Assembly (NCBI GenBank): GCA_016795285.1
Contig: JAEUIC010000013.1
Coordinates: 115,655-179,654, forward strand
From: Planctomycetota bacterium
GTDB taxonomy: Bacteria; Planctomycetota; B15-G4; SIAN01
Direction of reading: 5' to 3'
DNA: 64,000 nt
This document shows, piece by piece, positions 29,928 to 38,845 of this stretch. The number at the start of each line of letters is the position of its first letter. Position 1 is the first letter of the stretch. The position numbers were made by a program, and so were the translations under genes. Below the pieces are notes generated by a model. That model was not told the DNA's origin and made no database searches. It was given only the letters and a program-made list of their open reading frames with translations.

Positions 29928-32900
29928 TGGAGCGACGCCAGGAAGGCGACGAGGTCGCGCAGCTCGCGCGGCGAGAGGCGGTCGGCCACGTCGCTCGGCA
30001 TCGCCGAGAGGCCGCTCTTGCGCGACTGCACCCCGCTCTTCAGCACCGCGAGGTCGCCGCGATCGATGGTGGCGACCCGCCAATGGGTCGCGTCCTCGCC
30101 GATCACGCGGCCGTCGACGAGCTGCCCGTCGCTCATCACGAAGACCGTCGAGTTGTAGCCCGGCGCCGAATCGCGGTTGGGGTCGACGATCGACGCCAGC
30201 AGGTAGCTCGCCGCGCGGCGCGAACCGATGCCCGCGAGGTCGGGGCCCGCCTCGCCCGCCCCCTCGCTGCCGATCTTGTGGCACTTCATGCACTGCAGGT
30301 CGTCGCGGCGGAAGAAGAGCTCGCGCCCCTTGCGCGGATCGCCGCCGCTCGCGCACTCGGCGAGCGCCGCGACGCGGTCGTCGGCCGGCAGCAGCGCCGC
30401 GCGCGCGCGCAACCGCGCCGCGAGGAGCGGCTCGTCGGGGTGGCGCCGCGCCGCTTCCAGCAGGTCGAGCGCCGCCTCCGCCGCCACCTCGCCGGCCGCC
30501 AGCCGATCGAGCTCCTGCGCCAGCAGCTCCTTCGCGCGCGGGTCGGCCATCTCGCCGAGGATCGCGTACGCCTCCTGCTGCTCGGCCAGCGTGCCACGCT
30601 CGAGCGACTTGAGCAGCACCACCAGCGCCTGCTGCGGATCGAGCTTCGCGAGCTGCTTCCTCGCCGCGCCGCGCACCGCGGGATCGCGATCGCCGAGCAG
30701 CAGCTCGACGACCTCCTGCAGCTCGGGCGCCTGCAGCGTCGCGAGCGCCTCGAGCGCCGCCACGCGCGCCCCGCCGCTCGCCTCGCGCCGGCGCGCCAAC
30801 GACAGCAGCGCGCCGCGCTGTTCGAACCGCCGCTCGCGCGCCGCGAAGCGCGCCGCCTCCTCCGCGAGCCCCGCGACGCCCGACTCGAGCAGCTTCGGCA
30901 GCACCGCGACGACCGCCTCGACCGCCACCGGCTCGCCGCGCGGCGCGCACGGCCGATAGACGCCGAGCATCCGGTCGCGCGCCGGCGGCCGATCGAACTC
31001 GCCCAACGCGCGCAGCGCCTCGACGCGGATCTCCGCGACCTGCGTCCCATCGAGGACGCCGTCGCTCGGTCCAGCCGCCACCCTCGCCAGCGCGTCGGCC
31101 CACTGCTTGCCGCCCAGCCGCCACGCGGCATTCACGGCGCGTCGCAGCACCGGCAGCGGCGCGTCGTGCCGCTGGGCCAACAGCGCCGCGAGGCGCGGGT
31201 AGGCGCCCTCGATCGGCAGGTCGTGGAGCGCACGCACCGCCTCGACGAAGAGCGTCGGCTCACGATCGTCGAGGAACCACTCGAGCTCCGGCGCATGCAA
31301 CCGCCGCAGCGCCAGCAGCGCCGCCATGCGCACCGCCTTCGACGCGTGGCCCGCGAGCGGCGCGAGGCGCTCCGCATCGACGCACGCCGCGAGCGCCACC
31401 ACCACCGCATGGCGGATCAGCAGGTCGCCGTCGTCGTTCGCCGCGGCCAGCTCGAGCAGCGGCTCGAAGGCGCGACCGTCCGCCAGCTCGCCCAGCGCTT
31501 GCGCGGCGAAGAAGCGGGCGCGCGGCTGCGGATCGCGCAGCAACGCGACCAGCGGCGCGAACGCCTCCTGGGCGTGCGCCTCGCCGAGCCCCTTCGCCGC
31601 CTGCGCGCGCAGCTCGCCGTCGCGATCGGCGAGCAGCGGCAGCAGCGCCGCCACCGCCTCCTGGCTCGTCGTGCCGCCGCTGCGCGCGATCTGCGCCAGC
31701 GCCCACGCGGCGTGGACCCGCGTGCGCGTCGTGCCGGGCAGCCGCACCAGCGCGCGCAACGGATCGACGCGCCCGCGCGCGGCCAGCGCGAACTGCGCCT
31801 CCTGCCGGATGCGCCCGTCGGCGTGGCCGAGCAGGCTCTGCAGCTCGCGCGTGTCGCGGCCGGCGATCCCTTGCGTCAGCAAGCGCTGAACCTCGCGCGC
31901 CGCGGCGCCACCGCGCACCGTCGGGTCGTAGACGCGCCAGACGCGGCCGCGCTTCGGTTGATCCCACCCCTCGACCCAGTCGCTCACGTAGAGGCAGCCG
32001 TCGGCGCCGAACTCGACGTCGGTCGCCAAGATGCCGCGCTCGACCAGCGCCTTCTGCCACGCGAGGCGGTGGCCGGCGCCGTCGGGCTCGACGTCGAAGG
32101 CGACCACGCGCGTGCTGGCGGCGTTGCCGCTGAAGTCGCAGATGAGGAAGGCGCCCTCGAACTCGCCCGGCAGCAGCCCGCCCGGATCGCGCGTGAGGCC
32201 CGAGGGGCCGCTCACCAGGTTGGCGACGCAGGGCAGGATCCACGCCGGCTGCTCGCCGTTGCGCGGGTGCCACATCTTCTCGCTGTTCCACGGGCCGCGG
32301 GCGTTGGGCGAGCTGATCCACTGCCAGCCGACGCTCCAGCCCGTCTCGCCGCCCTTCACGATCTGCACGAGGCGCGCGCGGTCGCCGCTGTCGGAGTTGT
32401 TGTCGCAGGTGAAGAGGTCGCCGCGCTCGTCGAAGGCGAGCTCCTGCGGGTTGCGCAATCCCGTGTGGTAGAGCTCGAGCGCGCTGCCGTCGGGCTCGCA
32501 GCGCAGCACCGCGCCGGTGTCGGGCAGCATGAGGTGGCGCCCCTCCTTCGTCACGACGTCGAGGCCGCGATCGCCGAGCGAGAAGTAGAGGCGGCCGTCG
32601 GGGCCGAAGCGCAGGCCGTGGAGGTCGTGGCCGACGAAGTTGAAGTGGACGCCGTAGCCGCTCGACAGCGCCTCGCGCGCCTCGGCGCGGCCGTCGCCGT
32701 CGCGATCGGTGAGCCGCCAGAGGTGCGGCATGTCGGTGAAGTAGACGTCGGGGCCGCGCACCAGCACGCCCGCCGCGACGCCGTCCTCCTCGGCATCGAA
32801 GCCGTCGGCGAAGACGGAGGACCAGTCGACCCGCCCGTCGCGATCGCGGTCGCGCAGCAGGCGGATCCGCTCGCTCTCCTTGCGGAAGAGGGCCGGGTCC

Positions 32901-33244
32901 TTGGCGTGCTTGCGGATCATCGCGACGCGGTCGCCGACCGTCCGGCAGGCGAGGTCGTCCTCGAGCCAGTCGGGCCACTCGCGCATGTCGAGCACCTGCT
33001 TGTCGCGCCGGAAGGTCTCGACGACGTAGACCGAGCCGTCGGGCGCGACATCGAGCGCCACGAGGTTGGCGCAATGCGGCTCGGCCGCGAAGAGCTCGAC
33101 CTTCATCCCGCCGGCCACGCCGATGCGCGCGAGCTGCTGCAGCGCGGAGCCATCGTCGGCGAGGACTTCAGGGGCGTAGCCCGACGGGCTCGGGATCACC
33201 TGCGCGACCGCGAACGCGGCGCACAGCGGAAGGGGCGTCGACAT
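29924..33244 (-). CDS. PVC-type beta-propeller/HEAT-repeat/cytochrome c protein
   Basis: 1106 residues. The first about 430 form a six-bladed propeller of the planctomycete 'membrane-bound dehydrogenase' type (LVALDVAPDGSVYVVETFR, GLRFGPDGRLYFSLGDRG, TGLRNPQELAFDERGDLF). Residues about 450-930 are HEAT-like alpha repeats. The C-terminal about 140 are a cytochrome c domain with haem site CMKCH (about residue 985), preceded by GDPRKGRELFFRRDDLQ. The frame extends through a short hydrophobic N-terminus likely to be a signal peptide. Such proteins are hallmarks of Planctomycetota and Verrucomicrobiota and are thought to oxidise sugars or related compounds in the periplasm; the substrate is unknown. 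Confidence 0.9.
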   Translation of the reverse strand: MSTPLPLCAAFAVAQVIPSPSGYAPEVLADDGSALQQLARIGVAGGMKVELFAAEPHCANLVALDVAPDGSVYVVETFRRDKQVLDMREWPDWLEDDLACRTVGDRVAMIRKHAKDPALFRKESERIRLLRDRDRDGRVDWSSVFADGFDAEEDGVAAGVLVRGPDVYFTDMPHLWRLTDRDGDGRAEAREALSSGYGVHFNFVGHDLHGLRFGPDGRLYFSLGDRGLDVVTKEGRHLMLPDTGAVLRCEPDGSALELYHTGLRNPQELAFDERGDLFTCDNNSDSGDRARLVQIVKGGETGWSVGWQWISSPNARGPWNSEKMWHPRNGEQPAWILPCVANLVSGPSGLTRDPGGLLPGEFEGAFLICDFSGNAASTRVVAFDVEPDGAGHRLAWQKALVERGILATDVEFGADGCLYVSDWVEGWDQPKRGRVWRVYDPTVRGGAAAREVQRLLTQGIAGRDTRELQSLLGHADGRIRQEAQFALAARGRVDPLRALVRLPGTTRTRVHAAWALAQIARSGGTTSQEAVAALLPLLADRDGELRAQAAKGLGEAHAQEAFAPLVALLRDPQPRARFFAAQALGELADGRAFEPLLELAAANDDGDLLIRHAVVVALAACVDAERLAPLAGHASKAVRMAALLALRRLHAPELEWFLDDREPTLFVEAVRALHDLPIEGAYPRLAALLAQRHDAPLPVLRRAVNAAWRLGGKQWADALARVAAGPSDGVLDGTQVAEIRVEALRALGEFDRPPARDRMLGVYRPCAPRGEPVAVEAVVAVLPKLLESGVAGLAEEAARFAARERRFEQRGALLSLARRREASGGARVAALEALATLQAPELQEVVELLLGDRDPAVRGAARKQLAKLDPQQALVVLLKSLERGTLAEQQEAYAILGEMADPRAKELLAQELDRLAAGEVAAEAALDLLEAARRHPDEPLLAARLRARAALLPADDRVAALAECASGGDPRKGRELFFRRDDLQCMKCHKIGSEGAGEAGPDLAGIGSRRAASYLLASIVDPNRDSAPGYNSTVFVMSDGQLVDGRVIGEDATHWRVATIDRGDLAVLKSGVQSRKSGLSAMPSDVADRLSPRELRDLVAFLASLQ

Positions 33245-33353
33245 CGGCTCGGCTCGCTCCGGAAGCAGGGACGCGGCGGATGGAAGGCGCGGGAGCCTAC
33301 CGTCCGCCGCGAGGCCCCGCAGCGGGAGAGCCGAGGAGGCGCGGAGCGCCGCG

Positions 33354-35231
33354 TCAGTCGGCGGCGAAGACGGCGGTGATGGCTCGATCGGCCCGCATCT
33401 GCACGAGGCACCCCTCGGCGCCGTAGTCGCCGTCGAAGAAGGCGGTCGAGAGCCCTTCCCAGCGGACGAAGTGGTGGCCCGCCGCCGGTCGCGGCGTGAG
33501 GAAGACGACGGTGCCGTCGAAGTAGCTCTCCTCGCAGTCGGCCGGGCAGTCGATGTCGAAGCTGCCGTCCTGGTCGCTGTCGAGGTCGCTCGTCACGCCG
33601 CCGTTGCCGCTGGCCGTGACGACCAGCTCCCACGGCGGATCGACGTCGGGGCCGCCCCCCGCCTCGACGCGGACCTCCTTCACGGCCGTCGCGATCCGGC
33701 CCCACTCGTCCGTGACGCGCACGCCGACTTCGTGGAGCCCCTCGGTCGCGAACGCGTGGAAGAGCTGCTGCGCGGTCCGTTGGAAGCTGCCATCTCCGTC
33801 GAGGTCGAACTCCCATTCGATCAGCTCCGCCGGAGCGGAGCCGCGCCACCGCGAGGCCGCTCCGTCGAGGAGCGCGGCCACGCCAGGCTCCGGCACCGCG
33901 GGCTCGACCGTGAAGTCGGCGCTCGGCGGCAACCAGACGAACGCCTCGAGCTTCGACTCGCCGAGCCACACCGCGACCACCGCATCGCCGCCGGCCGCCA
34001 GCTGCGATTGCTTCACCTGCGCGCGTCCGCCGACGCCGCCGATGTCGAGCGTGGCACTGAGAACGCCTGCCGCCGTCTCGCGCGCCGCGATCACCTCTGG
34101 CTCGCCGAGCTCCGCGTTCGGCAGATGGACCATCGTCAACGCGCCGTCGCGCTCGAACGCCACGACACTCTCCGCCGTCGCCGTGATCTCGAGCGAGAAG
34201 CTCGACTCGCCGTACGGCTCCCAATCGCCCGCGGCGGCAGAGCGCGACCAACGAAGGCGCGCCGCCGAACGATCGCTCCATGCCAACGCCAGACGCCCGT
34301 CGTCGAGGTAGCGGATCTGCCGCTCCGAACTCAGCGGTCCCACCTCTTCGATGATCTCGTGGGCTTGCCAGCCGCTGCCCGGGAGGTGGCGGCGCACCTG
34401 CACGAGGTCGCGGTCCTCTCCGAGGACGGAGCTGCTCCACAGGCCAGCGCGCTCGCCGGTCGGCCCGATCGCGACGTCGACGTAGTAGGGGGCCCCCTCG
34501 GCGAGGCTCACCGCGGCGACGTCGACCAGGCCGAGGTCGACGAAGCCGAGCGCCAGGTCGAAGGCGAACAGCTGCAGGTCGCCGTCCGTTCCCTCGGGGA
34601 CGATGGCGGCCACCACGCCGCCGTTCGGTCGCAGCGCCGCGCGCACCGAGTGGGCCGCACCGAGCAGCCCGTCGCGCAACTGCTGCGGCGCGCCGAAGTT
34701 GCCGTCGGGCGGCGCCGCGGCGGCGAAGAGCGCGCCGTCAGGCGCGATCCAGGCGGCGAGCGCGCCGCCTTCGCCATCCCCCGCCAGCGCGTAGTCGATC
34801 GAGTCGTCGAGGCGGCCGAGCTTGCTCGCGGCGCCCCAGCCGGCGGCGGTGCGCGCGGCGGTACGCAGATCGGTCGCGCCGGTCGGGCCGACGTCGCGGC
34901 TCGCGAAGAGGAGCTGCGCCCGTCCGAACGGCCCGGCGACCACCTGGCCGCCGAAGTGGTTCTCCTGGGCGAGGAAGGTCTCGGGCGCGCCGAACCAATC
35001 GCCCGAGGCGGCCGCGGGATCGAAGGGGAACTCGACGAAACCCGTGCCGGGCTCGCCGTACCCGAGGACGAGCCCGCTGCCATCGGAGGCGAGCGAGAGA
35101 GCGAGGTTGTCGAACGTGAGCACGTCGTCGACGCGCCGCCCGCTCTTGCGCTGCGCGCAGCCGACCGCGGCCATCAGCAGCAGCCACAGCGCCCCGCGCG
35201 CCGCGGCCGATCCACGCTCGAACCTCGCCAT
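33354..35231 (-). CDS. PKD-domain lipoprotein A
   Basis: 625 residues from ATG 35231 (GGAG upstream). The lipobox LMAAVGC marks a lipid-anchored envelope protein. Residues about 35-420 look like beta-propeller blades with LASDGSGLVLGYG-like turns. A PKD-type domain follows (about 430-510, ELIEWEFDLDGDGSFQRTA). The C-terminal about 85 residues form a small domain beginning LVVTASGNGGVTSDLDSD with two Cys in CPADC, resembling the divergent InlB B-repeat/'FGGG' surface module. It is clearly paralogous to the lipoprotein at 36791-38641. The promoter region carries GTCACG-N14-CCCTTC. Function unknown; a surface-exposed binding role is inferred. Confidence 0.75.
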   Translation of the reverse strand: MARFERGSAAARGALWLLLMAAVGCAQRKSGRRVDDVLTFDNLALSLASDGSGLVLGYGEPGTGFVEFPFDPAAASGDWFGAPETFLAQENHFGGQVVAGPFGRAQLLFASRDVGPTGATDLRTAARTAAGWGAASKLGRLDDSIDYALAGDGEGGALAAWIAPDGALFAAAAPPDGNFGAPQQLRDGLLGAAHSVRAALRPNGGVVAAIVPEGTDGDLQLFAFDLALGFVDLGLVDVAAVSLAEGAPYYVDVAIGPTGERAGLWSSSVLGEDRDLVQVRRHLPGSGWQAHEIIEEVGPLSSERQIRYLDDGRLALAWSDRSAARLRWSRSAAAGDWEPYGESSFSLEITATAESVVAFERDGALTMVHLPNAELGEPEVIAARETAAGVLSATLDIGGVGGRAQVKQSQLAAGGDAVVAVWLGESKLEAFVWLPPSADFTVEPAVPEPGVAALLDGAASRWRGSAPAELIEWEFDLDGDGSFQRTAQQLFHAFATEGLHEVGVRVTDEWGRIATAVKEVRVEAGGGPDVDPPWELVVTASGNGGVTSDLDSDQDGSFDIDCPADCEESYFDGTVVFLTPRPAAGHHFVRWEGLSTAFFDGDYGAEGCLVQMRADRAITAVFAAD

Positions 35232-35288
35232 CGCTCGCTCCACGCTCGTCGCTCCGGACGGTCCGCTGCAGACCGCCCACTCCCCCTC

Positions 35289-35314
35289 GAAGGGAAACGC
35301 TGCAGCCGCGTGAC
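35289..35314 (-). promoter_or_regulatory. GTCACG-N14-CCCTTC motif upstream of lipoprotein A
   Basis: On the minus strand GTCACG (35314-35309), 14 bases, then CCCTTC (35294-35289), which is 58 bases from the start codon. Same boxes and spacing as at 36720, 38699 and 38752. Confidence 0.65.
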
Positions 35315-35345
35315 AGCGGGCCGGCGCCGCCGCGCCGCGCTCCGC

Positions 35346-36674
35346 TCACGGGTCGATGCAGACCTTGCCCGGCTGGCTGCCGTACGCGCAGAAGCCGTAG
35401 GAGTAGGCGCGGTAGGGCGATCCGCGCGGCGCGATGGCGACCTTGGCGCGCGGCGGATCGGCGAAGGAGAGCGCGCCGTCGCTGACTTGGACGCGCAGCC
35501 GCTCCTCGCCGAGCCGGCTCGACTCCCACGCGATGACGCCGACGCCCGGCGTCTTGCCGCCGGTGTCGGTGATGCAGAGCGCGGCGATGCGCGCGTCGCT
35601 GCCGCGGATGTCGATGTCGGGCGGCGTCACCGCGCGATCGCCTTGGAACATGCTGATGCCGTTGAAGTCGAACACCTCGCGGAAGCCCGCGAGGGTCGAG
35701 CCGTAGAACCAGGTCATGCGGTAGCCCTGGTTCGAGTTGGCATCGCCGAACAGGCAGACCAGGTTGATCTCGCCGTCGAAGCGGCCGAGCGTGCCGCGGT
35801 GCTCGCGCCCGCCGTTCTGGTCGGGCGTGACCCAGTTGATCGCGAGTCGCGTCGAGCCGTCGACGTGGGCGATCGCCTCGGCGTTGGCCAACACGATCTG
35901 CCCCAGGTCCTCCTGGTCGAAGCTGACCACGACCTCGCGATTGGTCGAGTCGCCGATCACGCACGGCCAGCCGAACCGCCCGACCGCGTCGATGCACTCG
36001 CCGAGCGGCCCGGCGACGATGCGCGACCGCTCGACCGATCGGCCGTGGTCGCGGCTGTAGGCCAGCTGGATCGAGTCGGAGGTGAAGAGCGGGAACTTGA
36101 AGGCGACGGCGACGGCGTAGTCGGTCGAGCGCGCGCCGATCAGCGGGACGATCGCGCAGGAGAGCTTCATCCCCGGCCACGGCCGCGCGTAGCTCGCGCC
36201 GCCTTCGGGGAGGATCTCGGCGCAGGTCGCCGCCGGCCACGCGTTGCGATAGGAACCGGAGAGCAGCCCGGTGAAGCCGAGCTCGCCGCCCCCCGAGCGC
36301 CAGACGCCGTGCACGCCGAGGAAGACCATGTCGTCGCCGGCGGAGCCGGGGAAGTCGTCGGCCAGCGCGACCGAGAGATCGACGATGCGGTTCAGCAGGC
36401 CGAGCTTGCCGCGGTAGAGCTGCGTCCACGCCCCGCCCTGCGTGGTGCGCGACTGCACGACGATCTCGTCCTGCGTGGCGCCCGGCACGACGAACGCCGC
36501 GACCTCGGTGCCGTCGTTCGAGTAGGCGAAGTCGAGCGTGTGGCCGCCGGTCGCGAGCACCTCGTCGGGGTCGTTCTGGGCCGCCGCGACCTCCATGGTG
36601 ACCGCCGCGACGAACGGCGCGAGCCAGAGCCTGAGACGGAGCCAGGAACCGAGCGAGCTGCGGTTGCGATGCAT
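35346..36674 (-). CDS. Secreted protein of unknown function, possibly BNR/sialidase-like propeller
   Basis: 442 residues from ATG 36674 (TGGAG upstream, partly inside a perfect hairpin). There is a signal peptide (about 1-33, ending AAAQNDPDE). I do not recognise a named family. Repeated strands and one segment resembling an Asp-box (LAYSRDHGRSVERS) suggest a sialidase-type propeller, but the usual S-x-D-x-G-x-T-W is degenerate. Six or more cysteines (CAEIL, LSCAIV, GECID, WPCVIG, VCLFG, CAYG...VCID) suggest disulfides. It sits between the two paralogous PKD lipoproteins and has the same promoter motif, so the three likely act in one surface structure or process. Confidence 0.6.
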   Translation of the reverse strand: MHRNRSSLGSWLRLRLWLAPFVAAVTMEVAAAQNDPDEVLATGGHTLDFAYSNDGTEVAAFVVPGATQDEIVVQSRTTQGGAWTQLYRGKLGLLNRIVDLSVALADDFPGSAGDDMVFLGVHGVWRSGGGELGFTGLLSGSYRNAWPAATCAEILPEGGASYARPWPGMKLSCAIVPLIGARSTDYAVAVAFKFPLFTSDSIQLAYSRDHGRSVERSRIVAGPLGECIDAVGRFGWPCVIGDSTNREVVVSFDQEDLGQIVLANAEAIAHVDGSTRLAINWVTPDQNGGREHRGTLGRFDGEINLVCLFGDANSNQGYRMTWFYGSTLAGFREVFDFNGISMFQGDRAVTPPDIDIRGSDARIAALCITDTGGKTPGVGVIAWESSRLGEERLRVQVSDGALSFADPPRAKVAIAPRGSPYRAYSYGFCAYGSQPGKVCIDP

Positions 36675-36682
36675 CGAACGCT

Positions 36683-36720
36683 CCAGGGAGAGCTGCGGAA
36701 GAGGCGGCAGCTCTCCCTGG
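36683..36720. repeat. Perfect 14-bp inverted repeat overlapping promoter/leader
   Basis: CCAGGGAGAGCTGC at 36683-36696 is perfectly complementary to 36707-36720, with a 10-base loop. It lies between the GTCACG-N14-CCCTTC motif and the start codon of the secreted protein. The last base of the palindrome is the first plus-strand base of the CCCTTC box, and the other end overlaps the GGAG ribosome site. Confidence 0.9.
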
Positions 36721-36745
36721 AAGGGGATGCGCGCAGGAACGTGAC
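36720..36745 (-). promoter_or_regulatory. GTCACG-N14-CCCTTC motif upstream of the secreted protein
   Basis: On the minus strand GTCACG (36745-36740), 14 bases, then CCCTTC (36725-36720), 46 bases from the start codon and abutting a perfect inverted repeat. Confidence 0.65.
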
Positions 36746-36790
36746 CGCGCCGTTGCGCGCGCCTGCGACCGGACGCGGACGCGGCCCCTC

Positions 36791-38641
36791 TCAGTCGGGA
36801 TCGGCCACGAAGTGCGCCGTCACCGTGCGATCGCGGATCATGTGCACCACGCAGCCCTCGATGCCGTAGTCGCCATCGCCGCTCGCGACGTCGAGCCCCT
36901 CCCACTTCCAGAACTTGAACCCGGGCGCCGGCGCCACCGCGAGGTAGACGTAGAGGCCGTCGGCGAAGCTCGCGAGGCAGTCGCTCGGGCAGTCGATCTC
37001 GCGCACGCCGTCGCCGTCGACGTCGCTCGAGACGCCGCCGTCGCCGCCCTGGCGGTTGACCATCAAGTCCCACGGCGGGCCGTCGCCGCTGAAGACGTCG
37101 ATCGGCGCGGTGATCGTCGTCGCATCGCCGAACTCGTCGACGACGCGCAACGAGACGTCGAACGTGCCGCCGACCGGGAAGAGATGGTCGACGGTCGCCG
37201 CCTTCGACTCCTCCTCGAAGAGGCCGTCCCCGTCGAAGTCCCAGAGGTAGTCGGAGAGGAGCGTCCCGGTCGAGCGCGCCACGCTGGCCGTCGCATCGAG
37301 TTGGACCACCTCTCCCGCCACCGGCGACAGCGGCCGCGTCTTGAACTCGGCGTACGGGTCGCGCCACGCGTGCACTTCGAGCGTCTCGCCGACGATCCAG
37401 AAGGCGAGCGTCAGCGGTCCGCCCTGCAGCAAGGTGAGCCCGCGCGGGAGCGCACCCGAACTGAGGGAGGGCGCGAGCGAACGGCGCTCGGAGTCGGCGA
37501 CGCCATCGCCGTAGCGCGCCCCGGTGATGTCGGTGGAGCCGAAGAGCGCGGCGCCGACGCAGGTGATGCGGCCGCTCGGCTCGATCGCGAAGCCGAACTC
37601 CTCGTAGGCGTAGACGCTGGTGGATTGCGTCGACTCGAACACGCCGGGCGCGGTCGAACGGATCCACTGCACGTCCGAACGATCGGCGAAGGCGAGGTAG
37701 AGGACGCCCGACTCGGCGAAGTGCAGCGAAAGGTGCGGCGGCTCGAGCGGCTCGAAGCCGGGCGTCTCGATCGGCAGCAGGACGCCGCCGTCATCGACGC
37801 GGCGCACCTCGAGCGACCACGCGGCGAACGGCACGTCCTCGCACCACGCGACGACGAGCGAGCCGTCGACCGCCGCCGCGACCGCGAGCGCCCCCACCGC
37901 CTCCGGCGACGGGTCGTTCAGGACGCCGAGCGGCGTGATGCCGAGCGCCGGATCGAACGACCACGCGACCACGCTCTGCGCGTCGACCGCGGACTGGTAG
38001 AGGCAGGCGAGGATGCCGCGGCCGGCGCGGTTCAGCGCGACGCGCGGCGTCGCGGCCAGCAGCGGATCGATCCCTTCGAGCAGCACGACCGCCGGCGCGA
38101 ACGGCAGGCCCGGCTCGGCGATGCTGGCGACGATCGACCCGCTCGACTCCCAGACGAGCAGCGCGCGGCCCGACGCGTCGCCCGCCAGCTCGAAGGCGTC
38201 CGCCGCGATCGAGCCGTCGTCGAGCGCCTCGATCGCGCCCCACGCGCCGTCGCTGCCCCGGCGGCTCGCGTGCAGCCGGCCACGCCCGCTGCCGGCCGTC
38301 TCCTCGACCAGCCACGCCGCACGCGCCGCCCCATCCGAAGCGAGCACGAAGCGCGGCTCGATCGCGCCGCCCTCGTCGAGCACCTTCGTGGCCGGCCGCA
38401 GCTGGCCATCCGCCGCCACCTCCATCTGGAAGAGCCCCTCGTCGCCCGCCTTGCCGGGATCGTCGGCGCCGACGAAGAAGAGCCAGCCGCTGCCGTCGTC
38501 CTGCAGCGCGCCGGCTGCCGCGGCGACGCCCTGCGTCCGCGCCGGCGCGCTTCGGCGACTGCTCGGCGCGCATCCGCCGAGCCACGCCGCCGCCAGCACG
38601 GCGGCGCCGATCCGAGCCATCCGGCGTCGTTCGAGTCCCAT
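36791..38641 (-). CDS. PKD-domain lipoprotein B (paralogue of A)
   Basis: 616 residues from ATG 38641 (GGAGGG upstream). The lipobox is AAWLGGC. The layout matches lipoprotein A: a propeller-like region (about 40-415), a PKD-type domain (about 425-510, LLSDYLWDFDGDGLFEEES) and a C-terminal module with DVDGDGVREIDCPSDCLASF and GCVVHMIRDRTVTAHF. The two proteins are aligned over most of their length by eye, with strongest similarity in the last 190 residues, so they arose by duplication. The gene is divergent from the Ser/Thr kinase; both promoters carry the GTCACG motif. Confidence 0.75.
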   Translation of the reverse strand: MGLERRRMARIGAAVLAAAWLGGCAPSSRRSAPARTQGVAAAAGALQDDGSGWLFFVGADDPGKAGDEGLFQMEVAADGQLRPATKVLDEGGAIEPRFVLASDGAARAAWLVEETAGSGRGRLHASRRGSDGAWGAIEALDDGSIAADAFELAGDASGRALLVWESSGSIVASIAEPGLPFAPAVVLLEGIDPLLAATPRVALNRAGRGILACLYQSAVDAQSVVAWSFDPALGITPLGVLNDPSPEAVGALAVAAAVDGSLVVAWCEDVPFAAWSLEVRRVDDGGVLLPIETPGFEPLEPPHLSLHFAESGVLYLAFADRSDVQWIRSTAPGVFESTQSTSVYAYEEFGFAIEPSGRITCVGAALFGSTDITGARYGDGVADSERRSLAPSLSSGALPRGLTLLQGGPLTLAFWIVGETLEVHAWRDPYAEFKTRPLSPVAGEVVQLDATASVARSTGTLLSDYLWDFDGDGLFEEESKAATVDHLFPVGGTFDVSLRVVDEFGDATTITAPIDVFSGDGPPWDLMVNRQGGDGGVSSDVDGDGVREIDCPSDCLASFADGLYVYLAVAPAPGFKFWKWEGLDVASGDGDYGIEGCVVHMIRDRTVTAHFVADPD

Positions 38642-38698
38642 CGCGGAGCCCTCCTCGAAGCGGGTCGTGGCGCGCGCGAGGCAGCGCCTGAGGACTAG

Positions 38699-38724
38699 GA
38701 AGGGCAGCGCCGCGCCGACGTGAC
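38699..38724 (-). promoter_or_regulatory. GTCACG-N14-CCCTTC motif upstream of lipoprotein B
   Basis: On the minus strand GTCACG (38724-38719), 14 bases, then CCCTTC (38704-38699), 58 bases from the start. It is back to back with the kinase copy (28 bases between the two GTCACG boxes). Confidence 0.65.
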
Positions 38725-38751
38725 GGCGACGCGATGGCGAGGCCGCGCGCC

Positions 38752-38777
38752 GTCACGCTTGCCGCTCCGCGCCCTTT
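38752..38777 (+). promoter_or_regulatory. GTCACG-N14-CCCTTT motif upstream of the Ser/Thr kinase
   Basis: On the plus strand GTCACG (38752-38757), 14 bases, CCCTTT (38772-38777), then 68 bases to the kinase GTG. It is the only plus-strand copy and keeps the exact spacing of the three minus-strand copies. Confidence 0.6.
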
Positions 38778-38845
38778 CCTCTCTCATCGCGCGGCGCGCG
38801 GGCGCGGCGCAGCGCCGCCCCGCCGGGGCACCGCAGGAGGGACGC

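Noticed and set aside
30083..33379. Plus-strand open frame of 1098 codons
   Set aside because: Antisense shadow of the PVC cytochrome gene; composition is Arg/Ala/His-rich with no family features.
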